A program made the translations under genes and the position numbers. This document shows positions 25,884 to 34,287 of a stretch of 64,000 nucleotides of DNA, one piece after another (the stretch's first letter is position 1; every line of letters starts with the position of its first letter). The notes under the pieces were generated by a model. That model was not told the DNA's origin. It worked only from the letters and a program-made list of their open reading frames with translations, and made no database searches. The DNA comes from CBDEGK01 sp965237855 (GTDB taxonomy: Bacteria; Pseudomonadota; Gammaproteobacteria; Pseudomonadales; Halieaceae): contig CBDEGK010000002.1 of assembly GCA_965237855.1 (NCBI GenBank), forward strand, positions 310,001 through 374,000. The letters are read 5' to 3'.

Positions 25884-26519
25884 GTGACCCTGACGACCTG
25901 GATTCCCCTGGCCATTGTGTGCCTGTTGGGCGCCATGTCGCCGGGACCCAGCCTGGCTACAGTGCTGGGCAATACCCTTCGCGGCGGTCGTCGTGCCGGC
26001 ATTCTCGCAGGAATCAGCCACGGCATTGGTGTTGCCCTGTACGGCTTTATCACGGTTGCCGGACTGGCGGTGTTGTTGAATCAATCACCGCTGGTATTTA
26101 CTACCTTGCAATTGAGCGGCGCCGTCTACCTGTTTTACCTGGGTCTCAAATCCCTTCGCGCTAAAGGTGTGAGTCTGCCGGAACCGGACACAGACACGGT
26201 TGCGCAGCATCGTACGGCCATTGTCGAAGGGTTTCTGATGGCCTTCCTCAATCCAAAGCTCGCTGTCTTCATGCTGGCCCTGTTCGCGCAATTCCTCGAC
26301 GCCGGCAGCTCATGGGCTCATCGCTGGATCATGGTTGCCACCGTCGGCATCATCGACATGCTCTGGTACATCACGGTGGCCACGTTGTTCTCACTACCCA
26401 GGATGTTAAACCCCCTGCGCAGCTCCGCCGTGTTTGTGGAACGTCTGCTGGGTGCTATTCTGATCCTGCTTGCCCTTAGCGTGTTGGGCAGCGCATTTCT
26501 CAACAGCGGAATAATGTGA
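25884..26519 (+). CDS. LysE/RhtB family exporter
   Basis: A 211-residue inner-membrane protein with about six helices. The family signature GAMSPGPSLATVLGNTLRGGRRAGILAGISHGIG stands near 16-49, with FLMAFLNPKLAVFML in the middle. LysE/RhtB proteins export amino acids or similar small molecules. It starts with GTG at 25884 and its stop overlaps the next start (TGATG). Its place in the operon suggests export of an intermediate or of an amino-acid-like product of the downstream PLP enzyme. Confidence 0.92.
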   Translation: MTLTTWIPLAIVCLLGAMSPGPSLATVLGNTLRGGRRAGILAGISHGIGVALYGFITVAGLAVLLNQSPLVFTTLQLSGAVYLFYLGLKSLRAKGVSLPEPDTDTVAQHRTAIVEGFLMAFLNPKLAVFMLALFAQFLDAGSSWAHRWIMVATVGIIDMLWYITVATLFSLPRMLNPLRSSAVFVERLLGAILILLALSVLGSAFLNSGIM

Positions 26520-27205
26520 TGCAAAAAATAGGTGACAGCCTCGAGGGTAAACGCGTCCTGGTTACCCAGTCTGAAGAATTCATGGGGCCAGTGTTGTGTG
26601 AGATGTTTCAGGGCTATGGCGCCGAAGTGATCTCTGATCCCCGACCGCTCGCGCAACCCGGCATCGTCGAACAACTAGTTGCCGACGCCGGCCAGGTCGA
26701 TGTATTAATTGCCAACCTCGCGGTACCCGCTCCGCGTACAGCGGTAGTTGATGTCGAGGACGAGGAATGGCGGTATGTATTCTCGCACCTGTGTGATCCG
26801 CTGCCGCGCCTGTTTAGTGGTGTACTGCCACAGATGATTGAACGCCAGGCCGGAAAAATCGTGGTAATGGGTTCCTCCTCGGCGCTGCGGGCAATGCCCC
26901 TAACCTCTACCTATAGCGCCGCTCGCGGTGCCCAGGTCAGTTATGTTCGAGCGGCCGGAACCGAAGTGGCGCGTCACAATGTTCAAATCAACCTGATCGC
27001 TCAGAATTTCGTCGAGAACCCCACTTATTACCCCCCGGAAATAAAAGCGAACCCGAAATTCCAGGAGCGATTGAAGCAAGAGGTTCCCCTGGGTCGACTC
27101 GCCACAGCGGAGGAAGATGCCCAGTTTGCAGTGTTCCTGGCAGCCAGCGAGGTCAATTTTTTCGTTGGACAGAGCATCGCCTTCTCCGGCGGCTGGGTGA
27201 CCTGA
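26519..27205 (+). CDS. Probable halohydrin dehalogenase (SDR-derived)
   Basis: A 228-residue SDR-fold protein without the glycine-rich cofactor motif. In its place is T16-x4-F21-x-G23 (VTQSEEFMG), the nucleophile-pocket signature of halohydrin dehalogenases. The catalytic triad is Ser119-x12-Tyr132-x3-Arg136 (SSSALR... STYSAAR), where Arg replaces the SDR Lys. The C-terminus (QNFVENPTYYPPE, LGRLATAEEDAQFAVFLAAS, FVGQSIAFSGGW) also resembles HheC-type proteins. Such enzymes interconvert vicinal haloalcohols and epoxides without NAD(P). I start at ATG 26519; GTG 26516 is also possible. It is overlapped with the genes on both sides. A cofactor-less SDR of other function cannot be excluded. Confidence 0.82.
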   Translation: MQKIGDSLEGKRVLVTQSEEFMGPVLCEMFQGYGAEVISDPRPLAQPGIVEQLVADAGQVDVLIANLAVPAPRTAVVDVEDEEWRYVFSHLCDPLPRLFSGVLPQMIERQAGKIVVMGSSSALRAMPLTSTYSAARGAQVSYVRAAGTEVARHNVQINLIAQNFVENPTYYPPEIKANPKFQERLKQEVPLGRLATAEEDAQFAVFLAASEVNFFVGQSIAFSGGWVT

Positions 27206-27636
27206 TGGCTCATCCGCTTGAGGGCGATGCCTTAAAGGCATTTCTATCAGCCGGCACCCGCACCGCCAAGGTCGCGGTAAGCCGCAAGGACGGTAGCCCG
27301 TCGGTATCACCGGTCTGGTTTATCCTGGACGGGGATGACCTGGTCTTCACCACTATGAACAATTCACTCAAGTACAAGGCGATGTCGAGAGACCCGAGGG
27401 TGTCTGTGTCGGTTGATGACGAGCAGTTTCCCTACGGCTTTGTCAGTATTCGCGGCACGGCGGTTTTCGATTCTCTGTCTGCGGAGGAACTACTATCCTG
27501 GGCAACCAAAATTGCAGCCCGCTATGTGCCGGCCGAGCAAGCCGAGGCGTTCGGCCGCCGCAATGCGGTGCCGGAAGAAGTCCTGGTGAGAATAAAACCC
27601 GAGCAGGTATTTGCCTGGTCCGGCATCGCCGACTGA
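27205..27636 (+). CDS. PPOX-class (pyridoxamine 5'-phosphate oxidase-like) flavoprotein, possibly F420-dependent
   Basis: A 143-residue split-barrel protein: TRTAKVAVSRKDGSPSVSPVWFILDGDDLVFTT near 18-50, then NNSLKYKAMSRDPRVSVSVDDE. This matches the TIGR03618-like branch of the flavin/deazaflavin oxidoreductase superfamily, whose members bind FMN, F420 or heme. The start overlaps the stop of the dehalogenase-like gene (TGATG). An F420 link would fit the LLM enzyme at 28.7-29.6 kb, but no F420 biosynthesis gene is in the window. Confidence 0.87.
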   Translation: MAHPLEGDALKAFLSAGTRTAKVAVSRKDGSPSVSPVWFILDGDDLVFTTMNNSLKYKAMSRDPRVSVSVDDEQFPYGFVSIRGTAVFDSLSAEELLSWATKIAARYVPAEQAEAFGRRNAVPEEVLVRIKPEQVFAWSGIAD

Positions 27637-27639
27637 GGA

Positions 27640-28674
27640 ATGTCTGAACTAGTCGACAAGCTTATGGCACTACCCAGACTGGAGCTGGCTCACACACCTA
27701 CGCCTATCGAGGCAATGAATCGTTTGTCGGCGCATATCGGTGATGTACATCTGAGCGTCAAGCGCGATGACTGTACCGGTTTAGCCTTTGGCGGCAACAA
27801 GGTCAGGCAGCTGGAATTCTACCTCGGTGAGGCACAGGCCCGCGGCGCGGACACGGTGCTGATAACCGGCGCAGTGCAATCAAACTTTGTCAGGCTGACC
27901 GCCGCCGCGGCCGCCCGGCACGGCTTACAGTGTCATGTACAACTTGAGGAGAGAGTCCCCAACGCAGACCAAACCTACCAGAATTCGGGCAATGTATTGC
28001 TGGACAAAATGCTGGGGGCGACCCTTCACTACTACGATCAGGGCGAGGATGAGGCAGGCGCCGATCGTCGACTCAATGAATTGGCGCACTCTTTGCGAGA
28101 ACAGGGCCGACATCCCTACGTTATTCCGCTGGCACCGGGTCACCCACCTCTGGGGGCTCTTGGATACGTGGTGGCGGCACAGGAAATCGTTGCGCAGGCT
28201 CAACAGCTGAATACACCCTTTGATGAGATCGTGGTTGCCTCAGGCAGCGGCCATACCCATGCCGGGCTGCTCTTTGGTCTACGGGCGCTGGGGGATAAAA
28301 CCCAAGTCAGCGGCATATGCGTTCGTCGTGATGCCGGGGTCCAACGCAGCCGTATAGGCGAGCACTGTCTCGCTATTGCCAGTTTGTTAGGCATGGATTC
28401 GGCTGTCACAGAGGCCGACATTCATTTACAGGATGACTTCCTGGCGCCGGGCTATGGCAGACTCAATACACCTACCATGGAAGCCATGAAACTCAGCGCC
28501 CAACTGGAGGGGTTGCTGCTGGACCCGACCTACACCGCCAAAGCCATGGCCGGCTTCCTGAGCCAAGCAAGCCACTACGCAGAACATACGCCGGGTAGTA
28601 AATTGCTGTTTATTCACACCGGCGGGCAGCCGGCGCTGTTTGCCTACGAAGCAGAGCTCTCAGAATACTTATAA
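27640..28674 (+). CDS. D-cysteine desulfhydrase/L-cysteate sulfo-lyase family PLP enzyme
   Basis: A 344-residue fold-type II PLP enzyme. The PLP Lys54 is in FGGNKVRQLEF. Other signatures are TGAVQSNFVRLTAAAAARHGL, VASGSGHTHAGLLFGLRAL (phosphate-binding loop) and FIHTGGQPALFAY near the end. Related enzymes include D-cysteine desulfhydrase (DcyD), L-cysteate sulfo-lyase (CuyA, frequent in marine bacteria) and ACC deaminase; motif reading does not separate them. It starts 3 bases after the flavoprotein stop and ends the operon at a bidirectional hairpin. The LysE exporter upstream would suit an amino-acid-related function. Confidence 0.9.
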   Translation: MSELVDKLMALPRLELAHTPTPIEAMNRLSAHIGDVHLSVKRDDCTGLAFGGNKVRQLEFYLGEAQARGADTVLITGAVQSNFVRLTAAAAARHGLQCHVQLEERVPNADQTYQNSGNVLLDKMLGATLHYYDQGEDEAGADRRLNELAHSLREQGRHPYVIPLAPGHPPLGALGYVVAAQEIVAQAQQLNTPFDEIVVASGSGHTHAGLLFGLRALGDKTQVSGICVRRDAGVQRSRIGEHCLAIASLLGMDSAVTEADIHLQDDFLAPGYGRLNTPTMEAMKLSAQLEGLLLDPTYTAKAMAGFLSQASHYAEHTPGSKLLFIHTGGQPALFAYEAELSEYL

Positions 28675-28688
28675 CAAACCGTAAAACC

Positions 28689-28713
28689 ATGAGCCTGGTA
28701 GCCCCAGGCTCAT
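28689..28713. terminator. Bidirectional hairpin terminator
   Basis: A perfect 10-base stem, ATGAGCCTGG (28689-28698) with CCAGGCTCAT (28704-28713), and a 5-base loop stand between two convergent genes. On the minus strand it is followed by GGTTTTAC, a short U-run; on the plus strand by TTGATG. It probably ends both transcripts. Confidence 0.7.
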
Positions 28714-28729
28714 TTGATGAGGCAGAGTG

Positions 28730-29641
28730 CTAGCCCAGCTCAGACTGAAGCAGGTCCAGGGTGGCGTCCATGGTGCCCTCTTCCAGCGGCATGATGGCGG
28801 CATTGAAGTCAGTCACTCCGGCATCGCGCAGGCTCTGAATTTGTACCCGAATAGCAGCTTCATCACCCAGTAGTGAAAGGTCTGCCGGGCCTTCCACGCC
28901 TTCCCGGTCCAGCATGGCTCGATAGGAGGGCAACATGCCGTACACCTTCAACTGATTACTGATCGCTTCTTTCGCGCCATCGACATCATTGGTAACTGCG
29001 ATAGGCAAACCACAAATAACTCGCGGCGCGGCGCGCCCCGCTTCCTGGGCGGCGGCGCTGATACCCGGAAGAATATGGTTCTCTATGGTTTTAGGGCCGG
29101 TCATCCAGGTGATGGTACCGTCGGCGTACTTGCCAGCAAGCTTCAACATGGCTGGGCCCAGTGCCGCGACGATAAGGGGTACCTCGGTGGCGCCGGTGAC
29201 ATCCAGCGCCAGTTTTCCGGTTAGCTGCTCGCCGGCAAAATCTGCGTTCTGGCCGGCCAGCAAGGGCGTCAGAATTTGCAGGTATTCGCTCATGTGAGCC
29301 GCGGGCTTGTCATAGGACATACCGAACATACCTTCGATCACAATCTGGTGAGACAGGCCAATGCCCAGCGCAAAGCGACCGCCACAGGCGACACTGGTGG
29401 TAATCGCCTGTTGCGCCAGTGCGCCAGGGTGACGTGGATAGGTCGGTGTCACCGCGGTGCCAAGTTCAATCTTCTCGGTTTCCCAGCCGGCGATGGCGCA
29501 GGCACCTATCGCATCCAGGCCGAAAATATTGGCCAACCACAAACTATCGAAACCGCGGTTTTCCGCGTCTTTGGCAAATTCGACCAGGTCCATAATGCCG
29601 TTAGCGCCAGGGGTTGCCCCGGCCATCAATCCAATACGCAT
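28730..29641 (-). CDS. LLM class (luciferase-like) flavin/F420-dependent oxidoreductase
   Basis: A 303-residue TIM-barrel oxidoreductase. Segments seen are FAKDAENRGFDSLWLAN (about 23-39), WETEKIELGTAVTPTYPRHP (about 53-72) and GRFALGIGLSHQ (about 88-99). The pattern is that of F420-dependent LLM enzymes (TIGR03564-like) rather than FMN-dependent bacterial luciferases, but the cofactor is an inference. It is the last gene of a ten-gene minus-strand run, one base after the CitE-like gene, with ribosome site CTGGAG. Confidence 0.88.
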   Translation of the reverse strand: MRIGLMAGATPGANGIMDLVEFAKDAENRGFDSLWLANIFGLDAIGACAIAGWETEKIELGTAVTPTYPRHPGALAQQAITTSVACGGRFALGIGLSHQIVIEGMFGMSYDKPAAHMSEYLQILTPLLAGQNADFAGEQLTGKLALDVTGATEVPLIVAALGPAMLKLAGKYADGTITWMTGPKTIENHILPGISAAAQEAGRAAPRVICGLPIAVTNDVDGAKEAISNQLKVYGMLPSYRAMLDREGVEGPADLSLLGDEAAIRVQIQSLRDAGVTDFNAAIMPLEEGTMDATLDLLQSELG

Positions 29642-29642
29642 A

Positions 29643-30512
29643 CTACTGCTCCAGTTGTTTCAGGGATTCAGACAATGCCAGAATTCGCCTGGCTTCGTCT
29701 ACATGCATGGTTTCCACCAATTTGTCGTCGAGCACCGCAATACCTTTACCCTCGGCCTCGGCCGCCTGCCAGGTTGCGATCACGCGACGGGAGTGCTCTA
29801 CCTGCTCCTCACTAAGGCCGTAGACAGCATTAGCGGTTTCTATCTGACTTGGATGTATCAAAGTTTTGCCGTCAAAACCGAGGGACTTGCCATGCTCACA
29901 ATCAATGCGGAAGGCATCGACATCCTTGATGTCGAGAAACACAGAATCAAGTGCAACGATGCCGGCCATGCGACAGGCATTGACACATTTTGACAGGGCG
30001 TAGAGCAGTCCGCGGCGATAGGCACGAACCGGTACGCGAAGTTCCTTGGCCAGGTCTGTTGTGCCCATAAGCAGGGCCCGCAACTGGGGGCAGGCCAACG
30101 CAATCTGCTCGGCGTTATGCACTCCCAGCGGCGTTTCAATCATGGCCCAGATATTCACCTCGTCTGGCGAGCGCCCCTGGGCCAGTAAATCGCGGGAACG
30201 CTGCAACTGTCCAGCCGATTCCACCTTGGGAAGGCATACGGTTTCGATTCCCGCGGTCGCCAGGGCCGCCAGGTCGGCCTCACCCCAGGGCGTATCAATG
30301 CTGTTGGCTCTCACCACCAATTGGCGCGGACCGTAACCCCCGGCTTCAACCTGGGCGATAACCTGGTCCCGCGCCTGTTCCTTGGCCCCCGGCGCCACCG
30401 CATCCTCTAAATCAAAAACCACGGCGTCGCAGGGCAGGCTTTTGGCTTTCTCCATCGCCCGCAAATTCGAGCCCGGCATATAGAGTACCGAGCGAAGGAT
30501 TTTCTCTGTCAT
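29643..30512 (-). CDS. HpcH/HpaI aldolase, CitE-like (acyl-CoA lyase) protein
   Basis: A 289-residue TIM-barrel lyase. SVLYMPGSNLRAMEKA opens the domain. FDLEDAV (33-39) gives acidic residues, VVRAN holds Arg69, and AMIETPLGV near 135 provides the Mg-binding Glu. This is the stand-alone citrate-lyase-beta-like family, whose members cleave malyl-CoA, citramalyl-CoA or similar 3-hydroxyacyl-CoA compounds. In this run it may release acetyl-CoA or glyoxylate from a degradation product. The ribosome site is GGAAGCA. Confidence 0.9.
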   Translation of the reverse strand: MTEKILRSVLYMPGSNLRAMEKAKSLPCDAVVFDLEDAVAPGAKEQARDQVIAQVEAGGYGPRQLVVRANSIDTPWGEADLAALATAGIETVCLPKVESAGQLQRSRDLLAQGRSPDEVNIWAMIETPLGVHNAEQIALACPQLRALLMGTTDLAKELRVPVRAYRRGLLYALSKCVNACRMAGIVALDSVFLDIKDVDAFRIDCEHGKSLGFDGKTLIHPSQIETANAVYGLSEEQVEHSRRVIATWQAAEAEGKGIAVLDDKLVETMHVDEARRILALSESLKQLEQ

Positions 30513-30539
30513 TGCTTCCCTATTTCGTATTGGCCGCGG

Positions 30540-32036
30540 CTATCTATTCGCCGCGGCACTGATGCCCGCCCGGCGGCCAAAAAATGTGGCATCGCCTACC
30601 GACATGCCACTGGCGTAACCCTTGGCGGTTCTCGGTAGTCCAGCGGAAGTGCGCCCCGCCGCATACAGGCCGGGGATAATATCACCATTACTGTTCAAAA
30701 CCTCACCGCCGGGTCGCGTCTCCAACCCGCCGAGAGTGAACATCAGGTAGCCGGTGTCTTCACCAAGGGCGTATTTCACATCTTTCGGGTGATAACTAAC
30801 CACCGCGAAGGGTGGCTTGTTAATTGGCTTCAGCCAATCCTCGTGCTTGTGAAACAAGGGGTCTGCCCCCTTTTCTGCGTGTTGGTTGTAGTAATCCACG
30901 GTCGCCTGTAACGAGCCAGCGGGCAGTCCAGCCTCACCTTCCGCCTCGGCAATGGTATCGCCGGTGCCGACAATAGGCGTGTTCTCCATGTAGTGGGACA
31001 GCTCGAAGTCCTCATTCTGCACGACCAGGTAGACCTCGTTGTCATCCTGTATACCCGCGTAGTGACCGAGCCTCGCCAGGTAGGAATCTTCGTTGATAAA
31101 GCGCTGGCCGTACTTGTTTACCAGGATACCGTAGGTGAGCTTGGCGGGTGGGTACAAGGCGAAGGAGAGGAATACCTCGTTCATATTGATGGCATTGCCA
31201 CCCGCGGCAATGCCCATCTGGATGCCGTCACCTAAATCCCACTGGTTGCCGTAGGGCTCTGCATAGGGCACAACTTGGGCGCAGTGCTTTTCAATCATGT
31301 TGCGGTTCATCACGAACCCACCAGCCGTGAGAATGACGGCTTGGGTGGCTTCAATGTAACGCTCCTCACCGTCGATTTTGGCGGCGACGCCGCACGCCCG
31401 TCCACTGTCATCCTGGATGATGGCAAGCACCCGCGCGTCGGGCTGGATAATACTGCCTTCTTCTTCCACCTTATTCATCAGCGCCTGCATGAAAATGCGA
31501 CCGCCTTCATCACCCTCCTTGGAGGGAACATGCCCCCGGGGCACGGGTTTGGCGATCTTGTTGAAGGGATGGGCGCGCTCATTGCCGGTAAATAACAATG
31601 ATTCGTCGGTGAACGGTACCACCGTGCGTTCCAGCACTACCGCTCGCTTATAGGGCACGCCCAGGGATTCTGCCCACTCAAAGTGAGCCGCGGCGCCCTC
31701 TGCATAAAGTCTGATTTTTTCTGCATCACCGTGGGGACCCAGCGCCTCAGTCAAGTAGGCGATCATATTGTCAGTGCTGTCTTCCATATCCAGCGCCTTG
31801 TGCAGTGCGGTACCGCCGCTACCACCGAGGTACATCTCACAGCTGGACATTTGGGTGGAACCGCCACCGCCACTGGCTCGCTCCAACACCAGCACATCGG
31901 CACCAGCGCGACGAGCCTCCAGTGCCGCCGAGGCGCCAGCGCCACCGTAGCCGCAAATCACCACCTCGGTACTGAGATAAAAACTGTCTATATCTTCATA
32001 GCGCCGCAACCACGGCTTGACTGTGTTTCCCGCCAT
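30540..32036 (-). CDS. FAD-dependent dehydrogenase (ketosteroid dehydrogenase/fumarate reductase family)
   Basis: A 498-residue flavoprotein. The FAD-binding motif is GYGGAGASAALEA (29-41), followed by ERASGGGGSTQMSSCEMYLGGG-like loops. VILTAGGF (about 234-241) and the C-terminal GLYAAGRTSAGLPRTAKGYASG (FAD-binding) are present. The whole matches the FAD_binding_2 family that includes 3-ketosteroid delta-1-dehydrogenase and fumarate reductase-like enzymes. The substrate is unknown; the neighbouring genes suggest a steroid- or terpenoid-like ring substrate. Confidence 0.91.
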   Translation of the reverse strand: MAGNTVKPWLRRYEDIDSFYLSTEVVICGYGGAGASAALEARRAGADVLVLERASGGGGSTQMSSCEMYLGGSGGTALHKALDMEDSTDNMIAYLTEALGPHGDAEKIRLYAEGAAAHFEWAESLGVPYKRAVVLERTVVPFTDESLLFTGNERAHPFNKIAKPVPRGHVPSKEGDEGGRIFMQALMNKVEEEGSIIQPDARVLAIIQDDSGRACGVAAKIDGEERYIEATQAVILTAGGFVMNRNMIEKHCAQVVPYAEPYGNQWDLGDGIQMGIAAGGNAINMNEVFLSFALYPPAKLTYGILVNKYGQRFINEDSYLARLGHYAGIQDDNEVYLVVQNEDFELSHYMENTPIVGTGDTIAEAEGEAGLPAGSLQATVDYYNQHAEKGADPLFHKHEDWLKPINKPPFAVVSYHPKDVKYALGEDTGYLMFTLGGLETRPGGEVLNSNGDIIPGLYAAGRTSAGLPRTAKGYASGMSVGDATFFGRRAGISAAANR

Positions 32037-32054
32037 TTATGGGTATTCCCTGTG

Positions 32055-33590
32055 TCAGTTCGCTCGTTGGGAAGCGCGCATGGAAGCTTCCACAATTTGT
32101 TCGATATTAAAAGAGGCCGGGCGCTGTCGCGGTGGGTACTTAGCCAGCGTGGCCATAAATTTCTGCACCTCGATCATGCCCAGACCCATGCCCGCCGGAC
32201 CCTTGCGCGTCCACCACTCATTGTAAGCATTAGAATCGATATCGGCCCGTTCGAAGGGATCACGTCGCAGATTGAATAACTTGGGAATACGCAGGGGCAC
32301 GAAAGGCTCACGCCAGACATCGAAGCGGTGGGCGCGCTGTTCAGCAAACACCACTTTCCAATCCCCGGCCCGCACCGAGGCCAACAAGCCATCATCGGTG
32401 AAATACAGAAACTCATTGCGCGGGCCCGGTGCTGCACTATTGGTCAAGTGCTCAGTAAAGTCGTAACCATCAAGATGTACATTGAACTGCTTATCACCCG
32501 CGCGATGGCCTTTTAACAGAGACTCCTTCACACCGGGTGCGCCCGCCACGGTCAGTATCGTCGGCAGCCAGTCCAGATGGGACATGATGTCGTTACTAAC
32601 TCTGCCCGCCTGGATTTTGCCCGGCCATCGCACTAGCGCAGGTACCCGGTAGCCGCCTTCCCAGTTGGTATTTTTCTCGCCGCGGAAAGGACTGATAGCG
32701 CCGTCGGGCCACATATTGTAGTGGGGGCCATTGTCGGTGGAGTAAAGCACCAGGGTATTGTCGGCAATCCCCAGCTCATCAAGCTTGTCCAGTAACTGCC
32801 CAACGTGACCGTCGTGTTCCATCATGGCGTCGTTGTAGAAACCCTGACCGGACACACCCAGTTGCTCGTCTTTTACATAGGTGTGGTAGTGCATACGAGT
32901 AGAGTTAAACCAGACGAAGAACGGCTGGTTTTTCTTGTGTGACTTGTCGATAAACTTGAGAGCGGCGCCGAGGAATTCCTCATCCACCGTCTCCATCCTT
33001 TTCACGGTTAAAGGACCGCTGTCCTCAATCTTTCCATCGGCGTAACTGTGAATAACGCCACGTGGACCAAACATCTTGTGAAACCGCGGATCCTTGGGAT
33101 AGTCGGGATCTTCCGGCCCCTCCTCCGCATTGAGATGATAGAGATTGCCAAAGAACTCGTCGAAACCATGGTTGGTGGGTAGGAATTCGTCCTTGTCCCC
33201 CAGGTGGTTCTTGCCAAACTGGCCGGTGGCATAACCCAATGGCTTCAACAGCTCCGCTACGGTGGGGTCTTCCGGGCGCAGGCCAAGGTCAGAACCCGGC
33301 GAGCCCACCTTGGTCAGGCCCGTGCGCAGGGGGCTCTGGCCGGTAATAAACGCGGAACGCCCAGCAGTGCAACTCTGCTCACCATAGTAGTCGGTGAACA
33401 ACAGCCCCTCCTCGGCGATGCGGTTAATATTGGGCGTGGGGTAACCCATCATGCCGCGACTGTAGTGACTGATATTGGTGATACCGATGTCATCACCCCA
33501 AATCACCAGGATATTAGGCCGATCAGCGGCGGCAGCGGGCAGCGCCAGCAGCGCCAATGCTAAAATATAAGTGGTAGCCATTGTTTTCAT
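32055..33590 (-). CDS. Exported arylsulfatase-family sulfatase
   Basis: A 511-residue type I sulfatase with a signal peptide (1-22, ending PAAAA). The formylglycine motif is Cys74-T-A-G-R78, a C-x-A-x-R form of the usual C-x-P-x-R. Metal ligands include Asp33-Asp34 (WGDDIG) and DNGPH. The Cys requires maturation by a formylglycine-generating or anSME enzyme, which is not encoded here. It would remove sulfate esters from a substrate in the periplasm. It sits 18 bases before the FAD dehydrogenase gene and has ribosome site GGAGAT. Confidence 0.93.
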   Translation of the reverse strand: MKTMATTYILALALLALPAAAADRPNILVIWGDDIGITNISHYSRGMMGYPTPNINRIAEEGLLFTDYYGEQSCTAGRSAFITGQSPLRTGLTKVGSPGSDLGLRPEDPTVAELLKPLGYATGQFGKNHLGDKDEFLPTNHGFDEFFGNLYHLNAEEGPEDPDYPKDPRFHKMFGPRGVIHSYADGKIEDSGPLTVKRMETVDEEFLGAALKFIDKSHKKNQPFFVWFNSTRMHYHTYVKDEQLGVSGQGFYNDAMMEHDGHVGQLLDKLDELGIADNTLVLYSTDNGPHYNMWPDGAISPFRGEKNTNWEGGYRVPALVRWPGKIQAGRVSNDIMSHLDWLPTILTVAGAPGVKESLLKGHRAGDKQFNVHLDGYDFTEHLTNSAAPGPRNEFLYFTDDGLLASVRAGDWKVVFAEQRAHRFDVWREPFVPLRIPKLFNLRRDPFERADIDSNAYNEWWTRKGPAGMGLGMIEVQKFMATLAKYPPRQRPASFNIEQIVEASMRASQRAN

Positions 33591-33647
33591 CGTTTATCTC
33601 CATTAGCGGGGATGCTCTCCCTAAGCTTAGTCAATATATTGCCGGGG

Positions 33648-34286
33648 TTAGCGAACCCGGATTTTAGGCTCGGGCTGACCGCGGCGCATGCCCGCGAGGA
33701 ACTCCTCGTAATGAGCAGGTTCTGCCACCTGTGGCTCGTCATCACCGGGGGGATTGGCCCAGAACTCCTCCCAGCTGGGCCACAAATCGTGAAACGCACC
33801 CTGGTACTGCTCGCGATCGGGCCAGCGCATTTTGCTGTCACCCACCGGTGGCTTGTTCAGGTCAGTGGCGTACCAGTAGCAGGGCAGGCGACGGCGAAAG
33901 TACCAGCGCCCTTCCATGCGCTCGTAATCGTCCCAGTACAACATCTGCATGATGACCCACTCGGTATCGCCATTCTCACAGGGAGTCTCGTGTTCGTTCT
34001 TGGAATACACCACGCCGTGGGCATGGTCGGCATCATCGAACTCAATCACGTGGTTGCCGATGTGATGGGACGTGCCGGTGAACTGTAAGCGCAAGGTGTC
34101 ATCGAGCCAGTGCTTTAAATGTGCACGCCCAGTCAGTTCGCGACTGACGCGGATATCCGCTGCAAACAAATTGACGTGGGCATCCAGATCACGCATATCC
34201 AGAGACAGCGAGTACTTGGCCACTAGCTGACGAATTTCGTCGAGAGACTCCAGCCGATCGATGCGTGCTTCCAAGTCTGAGCTCAT
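33648..34286 (-). CDS. SnoaL-like (NTF2-fold) protein
   Basis: A 212-residue cytoplasmic protein with an NTF2-like domain, seen in LEARIDRLESLDEIRQLVAKYSLSLDMRDLDAHVNLF (about 4-40) and TGTSHHIGNHVIEF (about 82-95). A long aromatic-rich C-terminus (YFRRRLPCYW, FHDLWPSWEEFW) follows. Members of this SnoaL_4 type are common in steroid and aromatic degradation clusters as dehydratases, isomerases or small subunits. The ribosome site GGGAGGAA fixes the start at 34286, one base after the SDR stop. Confidence 0.87.
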   Translation of the reverse strand: MSSDLEARIDRLESLDEIRQLVAKYSLSLDMRDLDAHVNLFAADIRVSRELTGRAHLKHWLDDTLRLQFTGTSHHIGNHVIEFDDADHAHGVVYSKNEHETPCENGDTEWVIMQMLYWDDYERMEGRWYFRRRLPCYWYATDLNKPPVGDSKMRWPDREQYQGAFHDLWPSWEEFWANPPGDDEPQVAEPAHYEEFLAGMRRGQPEPKIRVR

Positions 34287-34287
34287 G

